From: Halomonas sp. GFAJ-1
Lineage (GTDB): Bacteria; Pseudomonadota; Gammaproteobacteria; Pseudomonadales; Halomonadaceae
NCBI GenBank assembly: GCA_002966495.1
Contig: CP016490.1
Span: forward strand, 1,302,001 to 1,366,000
Reading direction: 5' to 3'
DNA length: 64,000 nt
Shown here: positions 27,038 through 35,444 of the stretch, piece by piece
How positions within the stretch are numbered: the stretch's first letter is position 1
How the letters are laid out: each line of letters starts with the position of its first letter
Notes under the pieces: model-generated
What the model was told of the DNA's origin: nothing
What the model saw: the letters and a program-made list of their open reading frames with translations, nothing else
Databases searched by the model: none
Program-made: the position numbers and the translations under genes

Positions 27038-28318
27038 TCAGCGTGCGTAGCGACGAAGCACGCCATCGGCTTCTTGCTGCGCTTGGCTTAGCGCTTCTTC
27101 CGGCGACATCTGGCCGGTTAGCGCGGCTTGCACGGCGTTGTCCAAGGCGCGGCGCACGCGGCCCCCCTGGTAGGTGGAAAGCTCCGCAGTACCGTGTTCG
27201 AGCTGGTCACGGGCTACCGCTGCTGGTGAGAACTCTTCCACGTAGCTTTGCAGCGCGTCGGTCTCATAAGCGGCAGAGCTAACGCCCATATAACCCGTCT
27301 CAATGGACCATGCAGCGGCGCGCTCGGGGTCTGTCATCCAGCGAATAAAGGTCATCGCTGCGCGCTGTTCTTCTTCGGTCGCGTCTTCAAAAATATAGAA
27401 GTTGCCGCCGCCGGTGGGGCTACCCCGCTGGGTATTCATGGGCAGCATGGCGACGCCAAAATCAAAATTGGCCTCACTCCGCACGGCGGTTAAGTTCCCC
27501 GTGGTGTGCCACATCATAGCGGTGGACTCTTCAAGGAAGTTCTGGCGCAACGTGCCCCACTCAATGGTGCCGTCGGGCATGGCATTGTGCTCAGTGGTTA
27601 GCGATACCCAGTATTCAAGCGCTTCAATGGCCGCCGGATCGTCAAAGTAGACCTCGGTGCCATCTTCGCTCATTAGACGATGGCCGTTTTGAAAGGCGAA
27701 GGCCTGAAACATCCAGTAGGGGTAGCCAGTGGAAGGTACCATCACGCCCCACTGATCGCCGCCGGAGGCTTCACGCACGGTAGCGGCCATGTCGGCCATC
27801 TCTTCCCAGTTCTCGGGAGGCATATCGGGGTCTAGGCCCGCGGCTTCAAAGGCATCTTTGTTCCAGAACAGCACGATGGTAGAGCGCTGGAAGGGTATGC
27901 CGTAGGTTTTGCCGTCTAGCTGGCCGTTTTCCATCAAGCCAGGATAAAAACTATCTAGCCATTCGCGCTCTTCGTCAGTTTCGATTAAGTCGTCGAAAGC
28001 GACGATGGCATTCTGCTCAATCAGCTCGTAAAGGTCGATGGAGAACAGTACCGATAGTTGCGGTGCATCACCGGCCTCAATGGCCGACATTGCCCGTACG
28101 CGGGTGTCGTCGTAGTTACCGGCGTAAATCGCTTCCACATTAATCTCAGGGTGTTCGCTCTCAAACTCAGCGACCAAGTTGTCGATGACATCCGTGAGTG
28201 CACCGCCCACCGAGACGGGATAGTACATGGTGAGATCAATGCTATCGGCGTTTACCTGAGCGGCGCTTAATAAGCCCGCTGCCAAAGCAGTCATTGCAAA
28301 AGGGGTACGCAAACGCAT
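27038..28318 (-). CDS. ABC extracellular solute-binding protein (UgpB-like)
   Basis: A 426-residue periplasmic binding protein. The signal peptide is residues 1-24 (cleavage near VNA-DS). The mature part resembles UgpB, the glycerol-3-phosphate binding protein: an early YYPVSVGGALTDVIDNLV, then VEAIYAGNYDDTRVR, later FWNKDAFEAAGLDPDMPPE and, near the end, ERAAAWSIETGYMGVSSAAY. The real ligand may be a phosphodiester, glycerol-3-phosphate or a sugar. It is second in the operon, after the ATPase gene, and is followed by an attenuator-like hairpin. Confidence 0.88.
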   Translation of the reverse strand: MRLRTPFAMTALAAGLLSAAQVNADSIDLTMYYPVSVGGALTDVIDNLVAEFESEHPEINVEAIYAGNYDDTRVRAMSAIEAGDAPQLSVLFSIDLYELIEQNAIVAFDDLIETDEEREWLDSFYPGLMENGQLDGKTYGIPFQRSTIVLFWNKDAFEAAGLDPDMPPENWEEMADMAATVREASGGDQWGVMVPSTGYPYWMFQAFAFQNGHRLMSEDGTEVYFDDPAAIEALEYWVSLTTEHNAMPDGTIEWGTLRQNFLEESTAMMWHTTGNLTAVRSEANFDFGVAMLPMNTQRGSPTGGGNFYIFEDATEEEQRAAMTFIRWMTDPERAAAWSIETGYMGVSSAAYETDALQSYVEEFSPAAVARDQLEHGTAELSTYQGGRVRRALDNAVQAALTGQMSPEEALSQAQQEADGVLRRYAR

Positions 28319-28359
28319 AAGAGACTCCGCAAGTGTCAGTACTGAACCAGGTTTAGCGA

Positions 28360-29490
28360 TCAGTGTTGGAAAGAGCCCACTGCCGGTGGGCGAGGAACAG
28401 CTCGAGAGGCGTTGGGTAAAGCGTGTGGCGTTATGTCATCTCGGCGCAGGCCGTCACTGCCAAACAGGTGAGCGTGTTGGCTTGCCCAGCGAAGGCGACA
28501 GGGCTGACCCGCTAGCGCGTGTTTACCGCTCATGCGAACCCTCACGGTATGACTGCCAACGGTGACATGGGCAATCGTATCGGCACCCAGGTACTCATCG
28601 CTGACAACTATGGCGGGTACACCTGTGGTTGACGTGGTGCTTAGCTCAATATCTTCTGGGCGGACACCCAAGTGACCACCTGCCGCTTCCATAGGGGCTA
28701 CTGGCGTGCTGGGTTCGCCTTCGATCACAGCACCATTCTCGCCTAGCAACAGTGGCAGCAGGTTCATGGCGGGGCTGCCAATAAAGCTTGCCGCAAAGGC
28801 ACTAGCGGGGCGGTTATAGAGCTCGTCAGGCGAGTCATCCTGAACGATTTTGCCGTGCTGCATTAAAATAACGCGATCGCCCATGCTCATGGCCTCGACT
28901 TGATCGTGAGTAACGTAGATAACCGTCATGTTCAGGCGGCTTTGCAGCGCTTTGATTTCCCTGCGCATATCGCTACGCAGCCGGGCGTCCAGGTTGGAGA
29001 GTGGCTCGTCCATCAAGCAGATCGGGTGTTCAGAAATAACCGAGCGCGCCAACGCAACCCGCTGGCGTTGGCCGCCGGAAAGTTGGGCAGGTTTGCGGTT
29101 CAGGTAGTCGGTTAAATCGACCAGCTCGGCGACTTTCGCCAGCCGCTGACGCTGTTCATCTTTGGGCACTTTGCGGCTGCGCAGGCCAAACACGATATTG
29201 TCGGCCACGCTTAAATGCGGAAACAGCGCGTAGGATTGAAACACCATGCTGAGCCCGCGATCACCGGGCGGTAGGCGCGTAACGTCGCGTTCGCCAATAT
29301 GAATGTGGCCGTCGCTGGCTTCTTCCAAGCCTGCGATCATGCGTAGCGTGGTGGATTTACCGCAGCCTGAAGGGCCCAGCAGAATCACAAATTGCCCGGG
29401 GGTGACGTCGAAGGAAATGTTATCGACAGCGGCGGTTGCACCCCAGCGCTTGCTGACACTTTCCAAGCGGATTCGCGATTGATTTGACAT
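28360..29490 (-). CDS. ABC transporter ATPase (UgpC/MalK-like)
   Basis: A 376-residue ATPase. Walker A is GPSGCGKST near 38, the signature is LSGGQRQRVALA, Walker B is CLMDEPLSNLDA, and the switch His is in YVTHDQVEAMSMG. A C-terminal TOBE domain (from about 240) includes LGVRPEDIEL, as in MalK and UgpC. It is the first gene of the importer operon here, 113 bp after the sigma-54 regulator gene on the same strand. The C-terminal 20 residues are an unusual Pro/Arg-rich tail. Confidence 0.92.
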   Translation of the reverse strand: MSNQSRIRLESVSKRWGATAAVDNISFDVTPGQFVILLGPSGCGKSTTLRMIAGLEEASDGHIHIGERDVTRLPPGDRGLSMVFQSYALFPHLSVADNIVFGLRSRKVPKDEQRQRLAKVAELVDLTDYLNRKPAQLSGGQRQRVALARSVISEHPICLMDEPLSNLDARLRSDMRREIKALQSRLNMTVIYVTHDQVEAMSMGDRVILMQHGKIVQDDSPDELYNRPASAFAASFIGSPAMNLLPLLLGENGAVIEGEPSTPVAPMEAAGGHLGVRPEDIELSTTSTTGVPAIVVSDEYLGADTIAHVTVGSHTVRVRMSGKHALAGQPCRLRWASQHAHLFGSDGLRRDDITPHALPNASRAVPRPPAVGSFQH

Positions 29491-29603
29491 GGCACACCCA
29501 TCACCGGCTGCTAGCTGTAATGGGTAAATCTTGTTATGAAGATGTTGCCGTTGTGTGACGCTTGTGTGGCAGGTGTATTACGTGAGCGGCATTAAGCAAA
29601 AAC

Positions 29604-31019
29604 TCACTTGGTAATTTTGATGCCGTAGTGCTGCAGCCGCCGCACCACGCTGGATTGGCTAATGCCAAGTCGCTTCGCAATGGCGTAGGTGCTGGGGAGT
29701 ATGTTGCTGAGTTCTTCAAGGGTTTCCCGTTCCAGTCGAGCAAGATATTGCTTAAGCGTTTCGTGGGGTTCAAGTGTAACTGCCTGTGCGGGTGAAGCGT
29801 TCGGTAAATTGACGGGGAGCTGCTCGGCGTGAGGGAGCACGGCGGGTTCCTCGATCTGGTCGGTGGGGCTTGAGAGCCAGGCTCTTTCTAACCAGTTTTC
29901 CAGCTCGCGGACGTTACCCGGCCATTCGCTGCCCATCAGCGTCGACCAAACGCGGGTATCAAGAATTTTTCGTCGGCCATAGCGCTGGTTGAGCCGATTT
30001 AACGACGCTTCAACTAGATCAGGGATATCCTCCCGGCGGTCACGTAGTGGTGGCAGGGTGACCGGGATGACATTAAGTCGGTAGTAAAGATCCAGACGAA
30101 ACAGTCCGGCTTCTACCTGTTTTGCCAAGTCTTGGTTGGTGGCCACTACCAAACGAAAGTTGACCTTGCGAGCACGGGTGTCACCCAGTCGGGTCAAGCT
30201 GCCGTCTTGAATCACTTTGAGCAGCTTGGTTTGCATCAACAGCGGCAGTTCACCAATTTCATCCAGAAACAGCGTACCGCCTTCGGCCTGCTCTAATAGG
30301 CCCGCTTTTCCCTGCCGCGCGGCCCCGCTGAAGGCGCCGGGTTGATAGCCAAACATCTCCGACTCAAATAAGTTTTCAGGTATCGCTGCACAATTAACGT
30401 CAATAAAGGGGCCATCACAGCGCTGGCTCCAGCGGTGTAGCTGCTTGGCGAACGCCGTTTTACCTACGCCGGACTCCCCTAGCATCAGCACATTGGCATC
30501 CGATGGGGCGACCCGCTTAAGCAGTAGCGCTATTTCGCGCATTACGCTGCTGCGCACCTGCAAATTGTCTAAGGCGTCATCCAACGCCTGCTCCTCGGCA
30601 TCCGGGGCTGCCTGGCTGCGTTTTAAGTGTTCGCTAAAGCGTTTTTGCAGCAGCGCGTATTCGTCCTGCAATAGTTGCAGGTCGGTTAAATCCCGCGAGC
30701 GGCTAATAATGCGTTCCAGCTTGCCATCGACGAACACAGGGTAGGCTTCGGCAATGACTCGGCGACCTGTCCCGGTTATCTGCATAAGCTGTGCAGGCTT
30801 GCGGGTGCGCATCACTTCCAGGGTAATAGACGGTTTAAGCACGCCGGCCGCTTGTAGCTGATGAACACTGCTGGAGAGAAGCTCTTCCCGCGAAACGCCG
30901 TAAACCGCTTCAGCGCCTGGGCTAATATCGACTATTTGCCCATCGCCACTGACGATAAAGAAGTGGTCGTTGGCGGTCTCCACGATGGTTTGCAGTACGC
31001 GCTTGTCTATTTCACTCAT
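29604..31019 (-). CDS. PAS-domain sigma-54 activator, likely regulator of guanidino-acid operon
   Basis: A 471-residue enhancer-binding protein. A PAS sensor (about 7-115) is followed by a coiled-coil linker. The AAA+ domain has Walker A GESGVGKT (181-188), Walker B GGTLFLDEIGELP, and the sigma-54 contact loop GAFSGA (228-233), with Ser in place of the usual Thr. The C-terminus is a Fis-type helix-turn-helix (YAIAKRLGISQSSVVRRLQH). It has no receiver domain, so a ligand or redox signal at the PAS domain probably controls it. It is divergent from gbuA, whose upstream region holds a sigma-54 promoter and two inverted sites that fit this protein. Confidence 0.92.
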   Translation of the reverse strand: MSEIDKRVLQTIVETANDHFFIVSGDGQIVDISPGAEAVYGVSREELLSSSVHQLQAAGVLKPSITLEVMRTRKPAQLMQITGTGRRVIAEAYPVFVDGKLERIISRSRDLTDLQLLQDEYALLQKRFSEHLKRSQAAPDAEEQALDDALDNLQVRSSVMREIALLLKRVAPSDANVLMLGESGVGKTAFAKQLHRWSQRCDGPFIDVNCAAIPENLFESEMFGYQPGAFSGAARQGKAGLLEQAEGGTLFLDEIGELPLLMQTKLLKVIQDGSLTRLGDTRARKVNFRLVVATNQDLAKQVEAGLFRLDLYYRLNVIPVTLPPLRDRREDIPDLVEASLNRLNQRYGRRKILDTRVWSTLMGSEWPGNVRELENWLERAWLSSPTDQIEEPAVLPHAEQLPVNLPNASPAQAVTLEPHETLKQYLARLERETLEELSNILPSTYAIAKRLGISQSSVVRRLQHYGIKITK

Positions 31020-31112
31020 TTTATTTCTCAGCTCTCTCGTTCTATCTCACTCATTAAGTGCCACTCACGTGAAGCCAATGATGTCGGCTCTTTTTTAAGT
31101 CATTTTTGAATT

Positions 31113-31165
31113 ATTGATGCATAAATGAATTGTATGGGCGCGCATTCGATTCATTTTTGCATCAA
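31113..31165. promoter_or_regulatory. Inverted 17-bp sites, probable activator-binding enhancer
   Basis: TTGATGCATAAATGAAT (31114-31130) recurs in inverted orientation as ATTCATTTTTGCATCAA (31149-31165), with 16 of 17 positions equal. Centres are 35 bp apart, and the inner arm is about 39 bp upstream of the sigma-54 -24 element. Each copy is itself an imperfect dyad (ATTGAT..ATGAAT). The arrangement suits a dimeric Fis-type activator, most likely the adjacent PAS/AAA+ regulator. Confidence 0.75.
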
Positions 31166-31202
31166 TTGGCTGGTAATCCTACCTGTTTAGGGCATCTACG
31201 AC

Positions 31203-31219
31203 TTGGCATGGTCTGTGCA
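31203..31219 (+). promoter_or_regulatory. Sigma-54 promoter of gbuA operon
   Basis: TTGGCATGGTCTGTGCA has GG at 31205-31206 and GC at 31217-31218 with exactly ten bases between them, the required -24/-12 spacing. The only deviation from TGGCAYR-N4-TTGCW is G for the first T of the -12 box. Transcription would start near 31230, about 77 bp before the gbuA ATG. Confidence 0.85.
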
Positions 31220-31306
31220 ATGTTTAAAAGAGATAGCTAAGGCAGTGCCTTAGTTAAAGATGCGTCAACCACGCCAGAGCGTCACAACAAATCCAAGGAG
31301 ATGTTT

Positions 31307-32257
31307 ATGTCGGAGTTTAATCAGCCCCTAGGTGGCAACACCATGCCACGCTTTGCAGGCCCCGCCACTATGATGCGCCTGCCTACCCAAGCCACTGCCG
31401 AGGGCTTAGACGCTGCGTTTATTGGCATCCCCATGGATATCGGCACTTCCAACCGCCCGGGTACACGCCTTGGCCCGCGTCAGATTCGCGATGAGTCGCG
31501 TATGTTGCGCCCCTACAATATGGCAACCCGCGCCGCGCCGTTTGAAAGCTTACAAGTGGCGGATATCGGTGACGTACCTATCAATACCTTCCACCTGCCG
31601 AAAAGCGTCGACATCATCACCGCCTTCTACGATGACGTGCTTAAGCACAACTGCATTCCGCTAACGCTGGGCGGTGAACATACGCTGACGCTGCCGATTC
31701 TGCGAGCCATGGCCAAAAAGCACGGCCCGGTGGGGCTGATTCATATTGATGCCCACGCCGATGTTAACGAGCACATGTTCGGCGAGCCGATTGCCCACGG
31801 CACGCCATTTCGTCGCGCTCAAGAAGAGGGCTTGTTAGCCCACGGTAAAGTAGTGCAAATCGGTCTGCGCGGCACTGGCTATGCCGCTGAAGATTTTGAC
31901 TGGTGCCGCGATCAAGGCTTTCGCGTCGTGCCCGCCGAGGAGTGCTGGTACCGCTCGCTAGCGCCGTTGATGCAAGAAGTGCGTGAACAGATGGGCGATA
32001 TTCCGGTGTATATCAGTTTTGATATTGACGGCTTAGACCCCTCTGTTGCCCCCGGTACCGGCACTGTTGAAATGGGTGGCCTGACGTCTGCTCAAGGATT
32101 GGAGATTGTGCGTGGTGCCGCTGGCCTCAATATCGTTGGCTGTGATCTGGTAGAAGTGTCACCTCCCTATGACCCCAGCGGTAACACCGCCTTGATGGGC
32201 GCCACGCTGCTGTATGAAATGCTTTGCGTACTGCCGGGCGTTAAGCGTAGCGATTAA
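31307..32257 (+). CDS. gbuA: Guanidinobutyrase
   Basis: A 316-residue ureohydrolase that should split 4-guanidinobutyrate into 4-aminobutyrate and urea. The metal ligands are seen in GGEHT, IDAHADVNEH and SFDIDGLDP. The opening (FNQPLGGNTMPRFAG), IPMDIGTSNRPGTRLGPRQI and the closing LLYEMLCVLPGV are very close to the GbuA of Pseudomonas rather than to agmatinase SpeB. GGEHT has Glu where GbuA has Asp. I start at 31307 because AAGGAG ends six bases before it and abuts the other ATG at 31301. It is the first gene after the sigma-54 promoter. Confidence 0.92.
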   Translation: MSEFNQPLGGNTMPRFAGPATMMRLPTQATAEGLDAAFIGIPMDIGTSNRPGTRLGPRQIRDESRMLRPYNMATRAAPFESLQVADIGDVPINTFHLPKSVDIITAFYDDVLKHNCIPLTLGGEHTLTLPILRAMAKKHGPVGLIHIDAHADVNEHMFGEPIAHGTPFRRAQEEGLLAHGKVVQIGLRGTGYAAEDFDWCRDQGFRVVPAEECWYRSLAPLMQEVREQMGDIPVYISFDIDGLDPSVAPGTGTVEMGGLTSAQGLEIVRGAAGLNIVGCDLVEVSPPYDPSGNTALMGATLLYEMLCVLPGVKRSD

Positions 32258-32362
32258 TGCCAACCGAATAGCTAACTCATAAATAGCTAACAAATAAAAA
32301 AAGCGCCGACCTAACAACGCCGCCAGCCCACCTCCAATAATCACTTCCAATGGGTGACCCCT

Positions 32363-33745
32363 ATGTCGTATAGCAATGATAAAGCGGAGCAGCCGTCCCC
32401 TCCGGCACCGATACCCCGCGCGCATTTACTGAAGTTTCTGATTCCTTCATTGATTGGGGTGCTGCTGTTTCTAATCCCCTTTCAAGTGGGTGACTCCATT
32501 AATATTGGTATGGGCCTGATGGCCGATGGCCTGCAAACCCTGCTGGGCTCGGCGCTGCCTGCCATTGCCGTGGTGATACTCTGCTTGTCCGTCGTGGTAA
32601 CGCTGTACGCCAAAATCGCCCAGCCTGCCTGGATAAAAAGTGGCCCCTTTCACGATATGTTTGATGTAGGGCCTATTTGGGTGGTGATGCGCGTACTAGG
32701 CGCCATTTTTGTCCTGATGACCTATTTCCAGTTTGGGCCAGAGTTCGTCACTGCTTCCTTTACCGGTGGCGTGATGCTCAACGATTTGGCGCCGGTGCTG
32801 CTGACGTTCTTCTTCTTTGCGGCGGTGCTGCTGCCGTTTTTGGTTGAGTTCGGCTTTATGGAGTTTATCGGCACCATGGTGCGTAAACCGTTTAGGGTGA
32901 TTTTTAATCTGCCTGGGCGTAGTGCTATCGATGCCACAGCTTCGTGGATGGGCTCGGGTACCGTAGGTGTTTTGATTACGGCTCAGCAGTACGAGCAAGG
33001 CTATTACAATGGCCGCGAAGCGTCGGTGATTGCCACCAACTTTTCGGTTGCCTCTATCGCTTTCAGCCTGTTGGTGATCAACTTTGTCGGTATTAACCAC
33101 CTCTTTGTGCAGTTCTACTTTACGGTGGTGGTGTCCGGGCTGATCGCCGCGGTCATCGTGTCACGAATTCCGCCGCTGTCGCGCAAAACCAACGACTACT
33201 ATGAGCCGGTCGGCTGTCAGTTAAGCGAAGAGCGTCACGACAATGTAGGCCTGTTCCGCTACAGCCTTTTGCAAGCTACCCGCCGGGCAGGCAGTGCGCC
33301 GGGGCCACGGGAGCTAGCCCGCCTAGCGCTACTCAATGTCATTGATATCTTCCTCACGCTGCTGCCGCTGGTCTTTGCAATCGGCACTGTTGCGCTGATT
33401 TTGGCCGAATTTACGCCGCTGTTTACTTGGCTCTCTTACCCGATGGTGCCTGTGCTGGAGCTGCTGCGTATTCCTGAAGCTCAGGCGGCGGCCCCTGCTA
33501 CGCTGGTAGGGTTTGCCGATATGTTCTTACCGGCGGTATTGGCGACCAACATCGAAAGCGAGCTGACCCGCTTCGTGATTGCTTGTCTTTCCATGACGCA
33601 GTTGGTGTATATGTCGGAAATTGGCGCGCTGCTGCTCAAGTCGAAAATTCCCATTAAGTTCTGGGAACTGGCGGTCGTTTTCCTACTGCGGACTGCCATT
33701 ACGCTGCCGATCATTGCCTTTATGGCCCATACGTTTTTCTTCTAA
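32363..33745 (+). CDS. YjiH-family membrane transporter (nucleoside-recognition/Gate domain)
   Basis: A 460-residue membrane protein with about ten to eleven helices. It has two Gate-type segments, around LPFLVEFGFMEFIGTMVRKP with SAIDATASWMGSGTVGVLI, and near PATLVGFADMFLPAVLATNI. That is the pattern of YjiH-type proteins. The substrate is unknown, but its place between guanidinobutyrase and the decarboxylase suggests a guanidino compound or its product. The ATG at 32363 is preferred to a GTG at 32354; neither has a strong ribosome site. The preceding 105-bp gap contains the direct repeat ATAGCTAAC twice. Confidence 0.8.
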   Translation: MSYSNDKAEQPSPPAPIPRAHLLKFLIPSLIGVLLFLIPFQVGDSINIGMGLMADGLQTLLGSALPAIAVVILCLSVVVTLYAKIAQPAWIKSGPFHDMFDVGPIWVVMRVLGAIFVLMTYFQFGPEFVTASFTGGVMLNDLAPVLLTFFFFAAVLLPFLVEFGFMEFIGTMVRKPFRVIFNLPGRSAIDATASWMGSGTVGVLITAQQYEQGYYNGREASVIATNFSVASIAFSLLVINFVGINHLFVQFYFTVVVSGLIAAVIVSRIPPLSRKTNDYYEPVGCQLSEERHDNVGLFRYSLLQATRRAGSAPGPRELARLALLNVIDIFLTLLPLVFAIGTVALILAEFTPLFTWLSYPMVPVLELLRIPEAQAAAPATLVGFADMFLPAVLATNIESELTRFVIACLSMTQLVYMSEIGALLLKSKIPIKFWELAVVFLLRTAITLPIIAFMAHTFFF

Positions 33746-33755
33746 GGGGCCTGCA

Positions 33756-35444
33756 ATGAACGCTAATGCAAAGAACTCTGATGCAACGAACGCTGATGCA
33801 AAGAAAAATCGTGCAACCATGACCTGTGCTGAGCTACTGATTCGCTTGCTGCGCGATACTTACGGGGTGCGTACCCTGTTCGGCATCCCCGGCGTGCACA
33901 CGGTGGAGCTGTATCGCGGCTTGGAAGGCAGCGATGTAAGGCATATCACCCCGCGCCATGAGCAAGGAGCGGGGTTTATGGCCGACGGTTATGCCCGCGC
34001 CAGCGGCCAGCCTGGGGTGTGCCTGATTATCACCGGGCCGGGGATGACCAATATTGCCACCGCCATGGGCCAAGCCCTGGCGGACTCTATCCCCATGCTG
34101 GTGATCTCCAGCGTGAACCGCCGTGACACCCTGGGCTTAGGCCAGGGGCGGCTGCATGAGCTGCCCAGCCAGCAGCAGATGATCAGCGGTGTGGCGCGGT
34201 TTAGCCACACGCTGCTGGATGCCAATACGCTACCTGACGTGCTGGCCCGCGCCTTTGCTATCTTCAATGGCGCGCGTCCAGGCCCGGTGCATATCGAAAT
34301 TCCTATCGACCTGTTCAATGCACCAGTCCATCTGCCGACTAGCTGGCACGCGCCCACGTTATATCGGGCAACGCCTGATCCAGATGGGCTCGCTGAAGCC
34401 GCTCGCTTGTTACACGCAGCGAAGCAGCCTTTAGTGCTGTTAGGCGGTGGCTGTGTTTCAGCGCCAGCGGCAGCGCGGGCATTGATAGACAAACTCGATG
34501 CTCCGACGGTCACCACCATTAATGCCAAAGGGCTGCTAGGCCGCGACCATCCGCTGGACTTGGGCGCGAATGCGGCGCTGCCCGCGGTACGTGAACTGGC
34601 GGCCAACGCCGATGTGATTCTGGCCATAGGCACCGAGCTAGGTGAAACCGATTACGACGTAGTGTTTGATGGTGGCTTTCACCTCAACGGCACGCTGATT
34701 CGTATTGATCTCGATCCTGAGCAGTTGGTGCGCAACCAGCGTACAACGCTTGGCTTAGTGGGCGATGCTGGGCGTAGCCTGGAACTGTTGCTAGCTCACT
34801 TCCCTGACCCATTGAAGCGGAACGGCGTTGAGCGAACCGCTGCAGCTTTGAGCGCTTTGAATCTGGCAAACGATCCTGCCTTTAGCGACTTTGTGCCGCT
34901 TTATAAAACCCTGGCTGATTATTTGCCTGAGGCGATTTTGGTGGGCGATTCCACCGCTCCGGTATATGCCGGTAACCACTTGGTTAGCCAGCCAGCACCA
35001 AGGCGCTACTTCAATGCATCTACCGGCTACGGCACCTTGGGTTATGGGTTGCCGGCGGCGCTGGGAGCACAGTTGGCGCAGCCGGATCTGCCGGTGGTGG
35101 CACTGGTGGGTGATGGCGGCGTGATGTTTACGCTTTCGGAAATGGCAACGGCCGTAGAAGAGCGCCTGCCCGTGGTGATTGTGCTATGGCACAACGCTGG
35201 TTACGAAGAGATTCGTCGCTATATGGATGCCAACGGCGTGGCCCGCTTGGGTGTGGATATTCAAGCGCCCAACTTCCTCACCCTGGCCGAAGGCTTTGGT
35301 TGCCCCGGCGTACGGGTAGAAAGCTCCGCTGAACTTGCCAAGGCGCTCGCCAACCGCGAAACCAACGGGCCGTTAATGATCGAAATTGACGCCGCGGCCT
35401 GGCAAAAAAGCCTGCTAAAACCAGGAGATAATAATGAAGAATAA
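33756..35444 (+). CDS. aruI: Thiamine diphosphate decarboxylase, AruI-like (5-guanidino-2-oxopentanoate)
   Basis: A 562-residue ThDP enzyme. FGIPGVHTVELYRGL and RHEQGAGFMADGYARASG (the catalytic Glu is in HEQ) match the AruI decarboxylase of the arginine transaminase pathway, which turns 2-ketoarginine into 4-guanidinobutyraldehyde. The cofactor motif is VGDGGVMFTLSEMATA followed by LWHNAGYEEI. Its length is near the 559 residues of AruI. The start at 33756 begins with a 15-20 residue repeated Asn/Ala/Asp/Lys tail; translation could also start at the later ATG 33819 (MTCAELL). It overlaps the permease gene by 11 bases. Substrate assignment is by similarity and context. Confidence 0.82.
   Translation: MNANAKNSDATNADAKKNRATMTCAELLIRLLRDTYGVRTLFGIPGVHTVELYRGLEGSDVRHITPRHEQGAGFMADGYARASGQPGVCLIITGPGMTNIATAMGQALADSIPMLVISSVNRRDTLGLGQGRLHELPSQQQMISGVARFSHTLLDANTLPDVLARAFAIFNGARPGPVHIEIPIDLFNAPVHLPTSWHAPTLYRATPDPDGLAEAARLLHAAKQPLVLLGGGCVSAPAAARALIDKLDAPTVTTINAKGLLGRDHPLDLGANAALPAVRELAANADVILAIGTELGETDYDVVFDGGFHLNGTLIRIDLDPEQLVRNQRTTLGLVGDAGRSLELLLAHFPDPLKRNGVERTAAALSALNLANDPAFSDFVPLYKTLADYLPEAILVGDSTAPVYAGNHLVSQPAPRRYFNASTGYGTLGYGLPAALGAQLAQPDLPVVALVGDGGVMFTLSEMATAVEERLPVVIVLWHNAGYEEIRRYMDANGVARLGVDIQAPNFLTLAEGFGCPGVRVESSAELAKALANRETNGPLMIEIDAAAWQKSLLKPGDNNEE

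Noticed and set aside
33989..34633. 214-residue minus-strand frame inside the AruI-like gene
   Set aside because: Antisense to a conserved ThDP enzyme, low-complexity Ala/Ser composition, no start signals.
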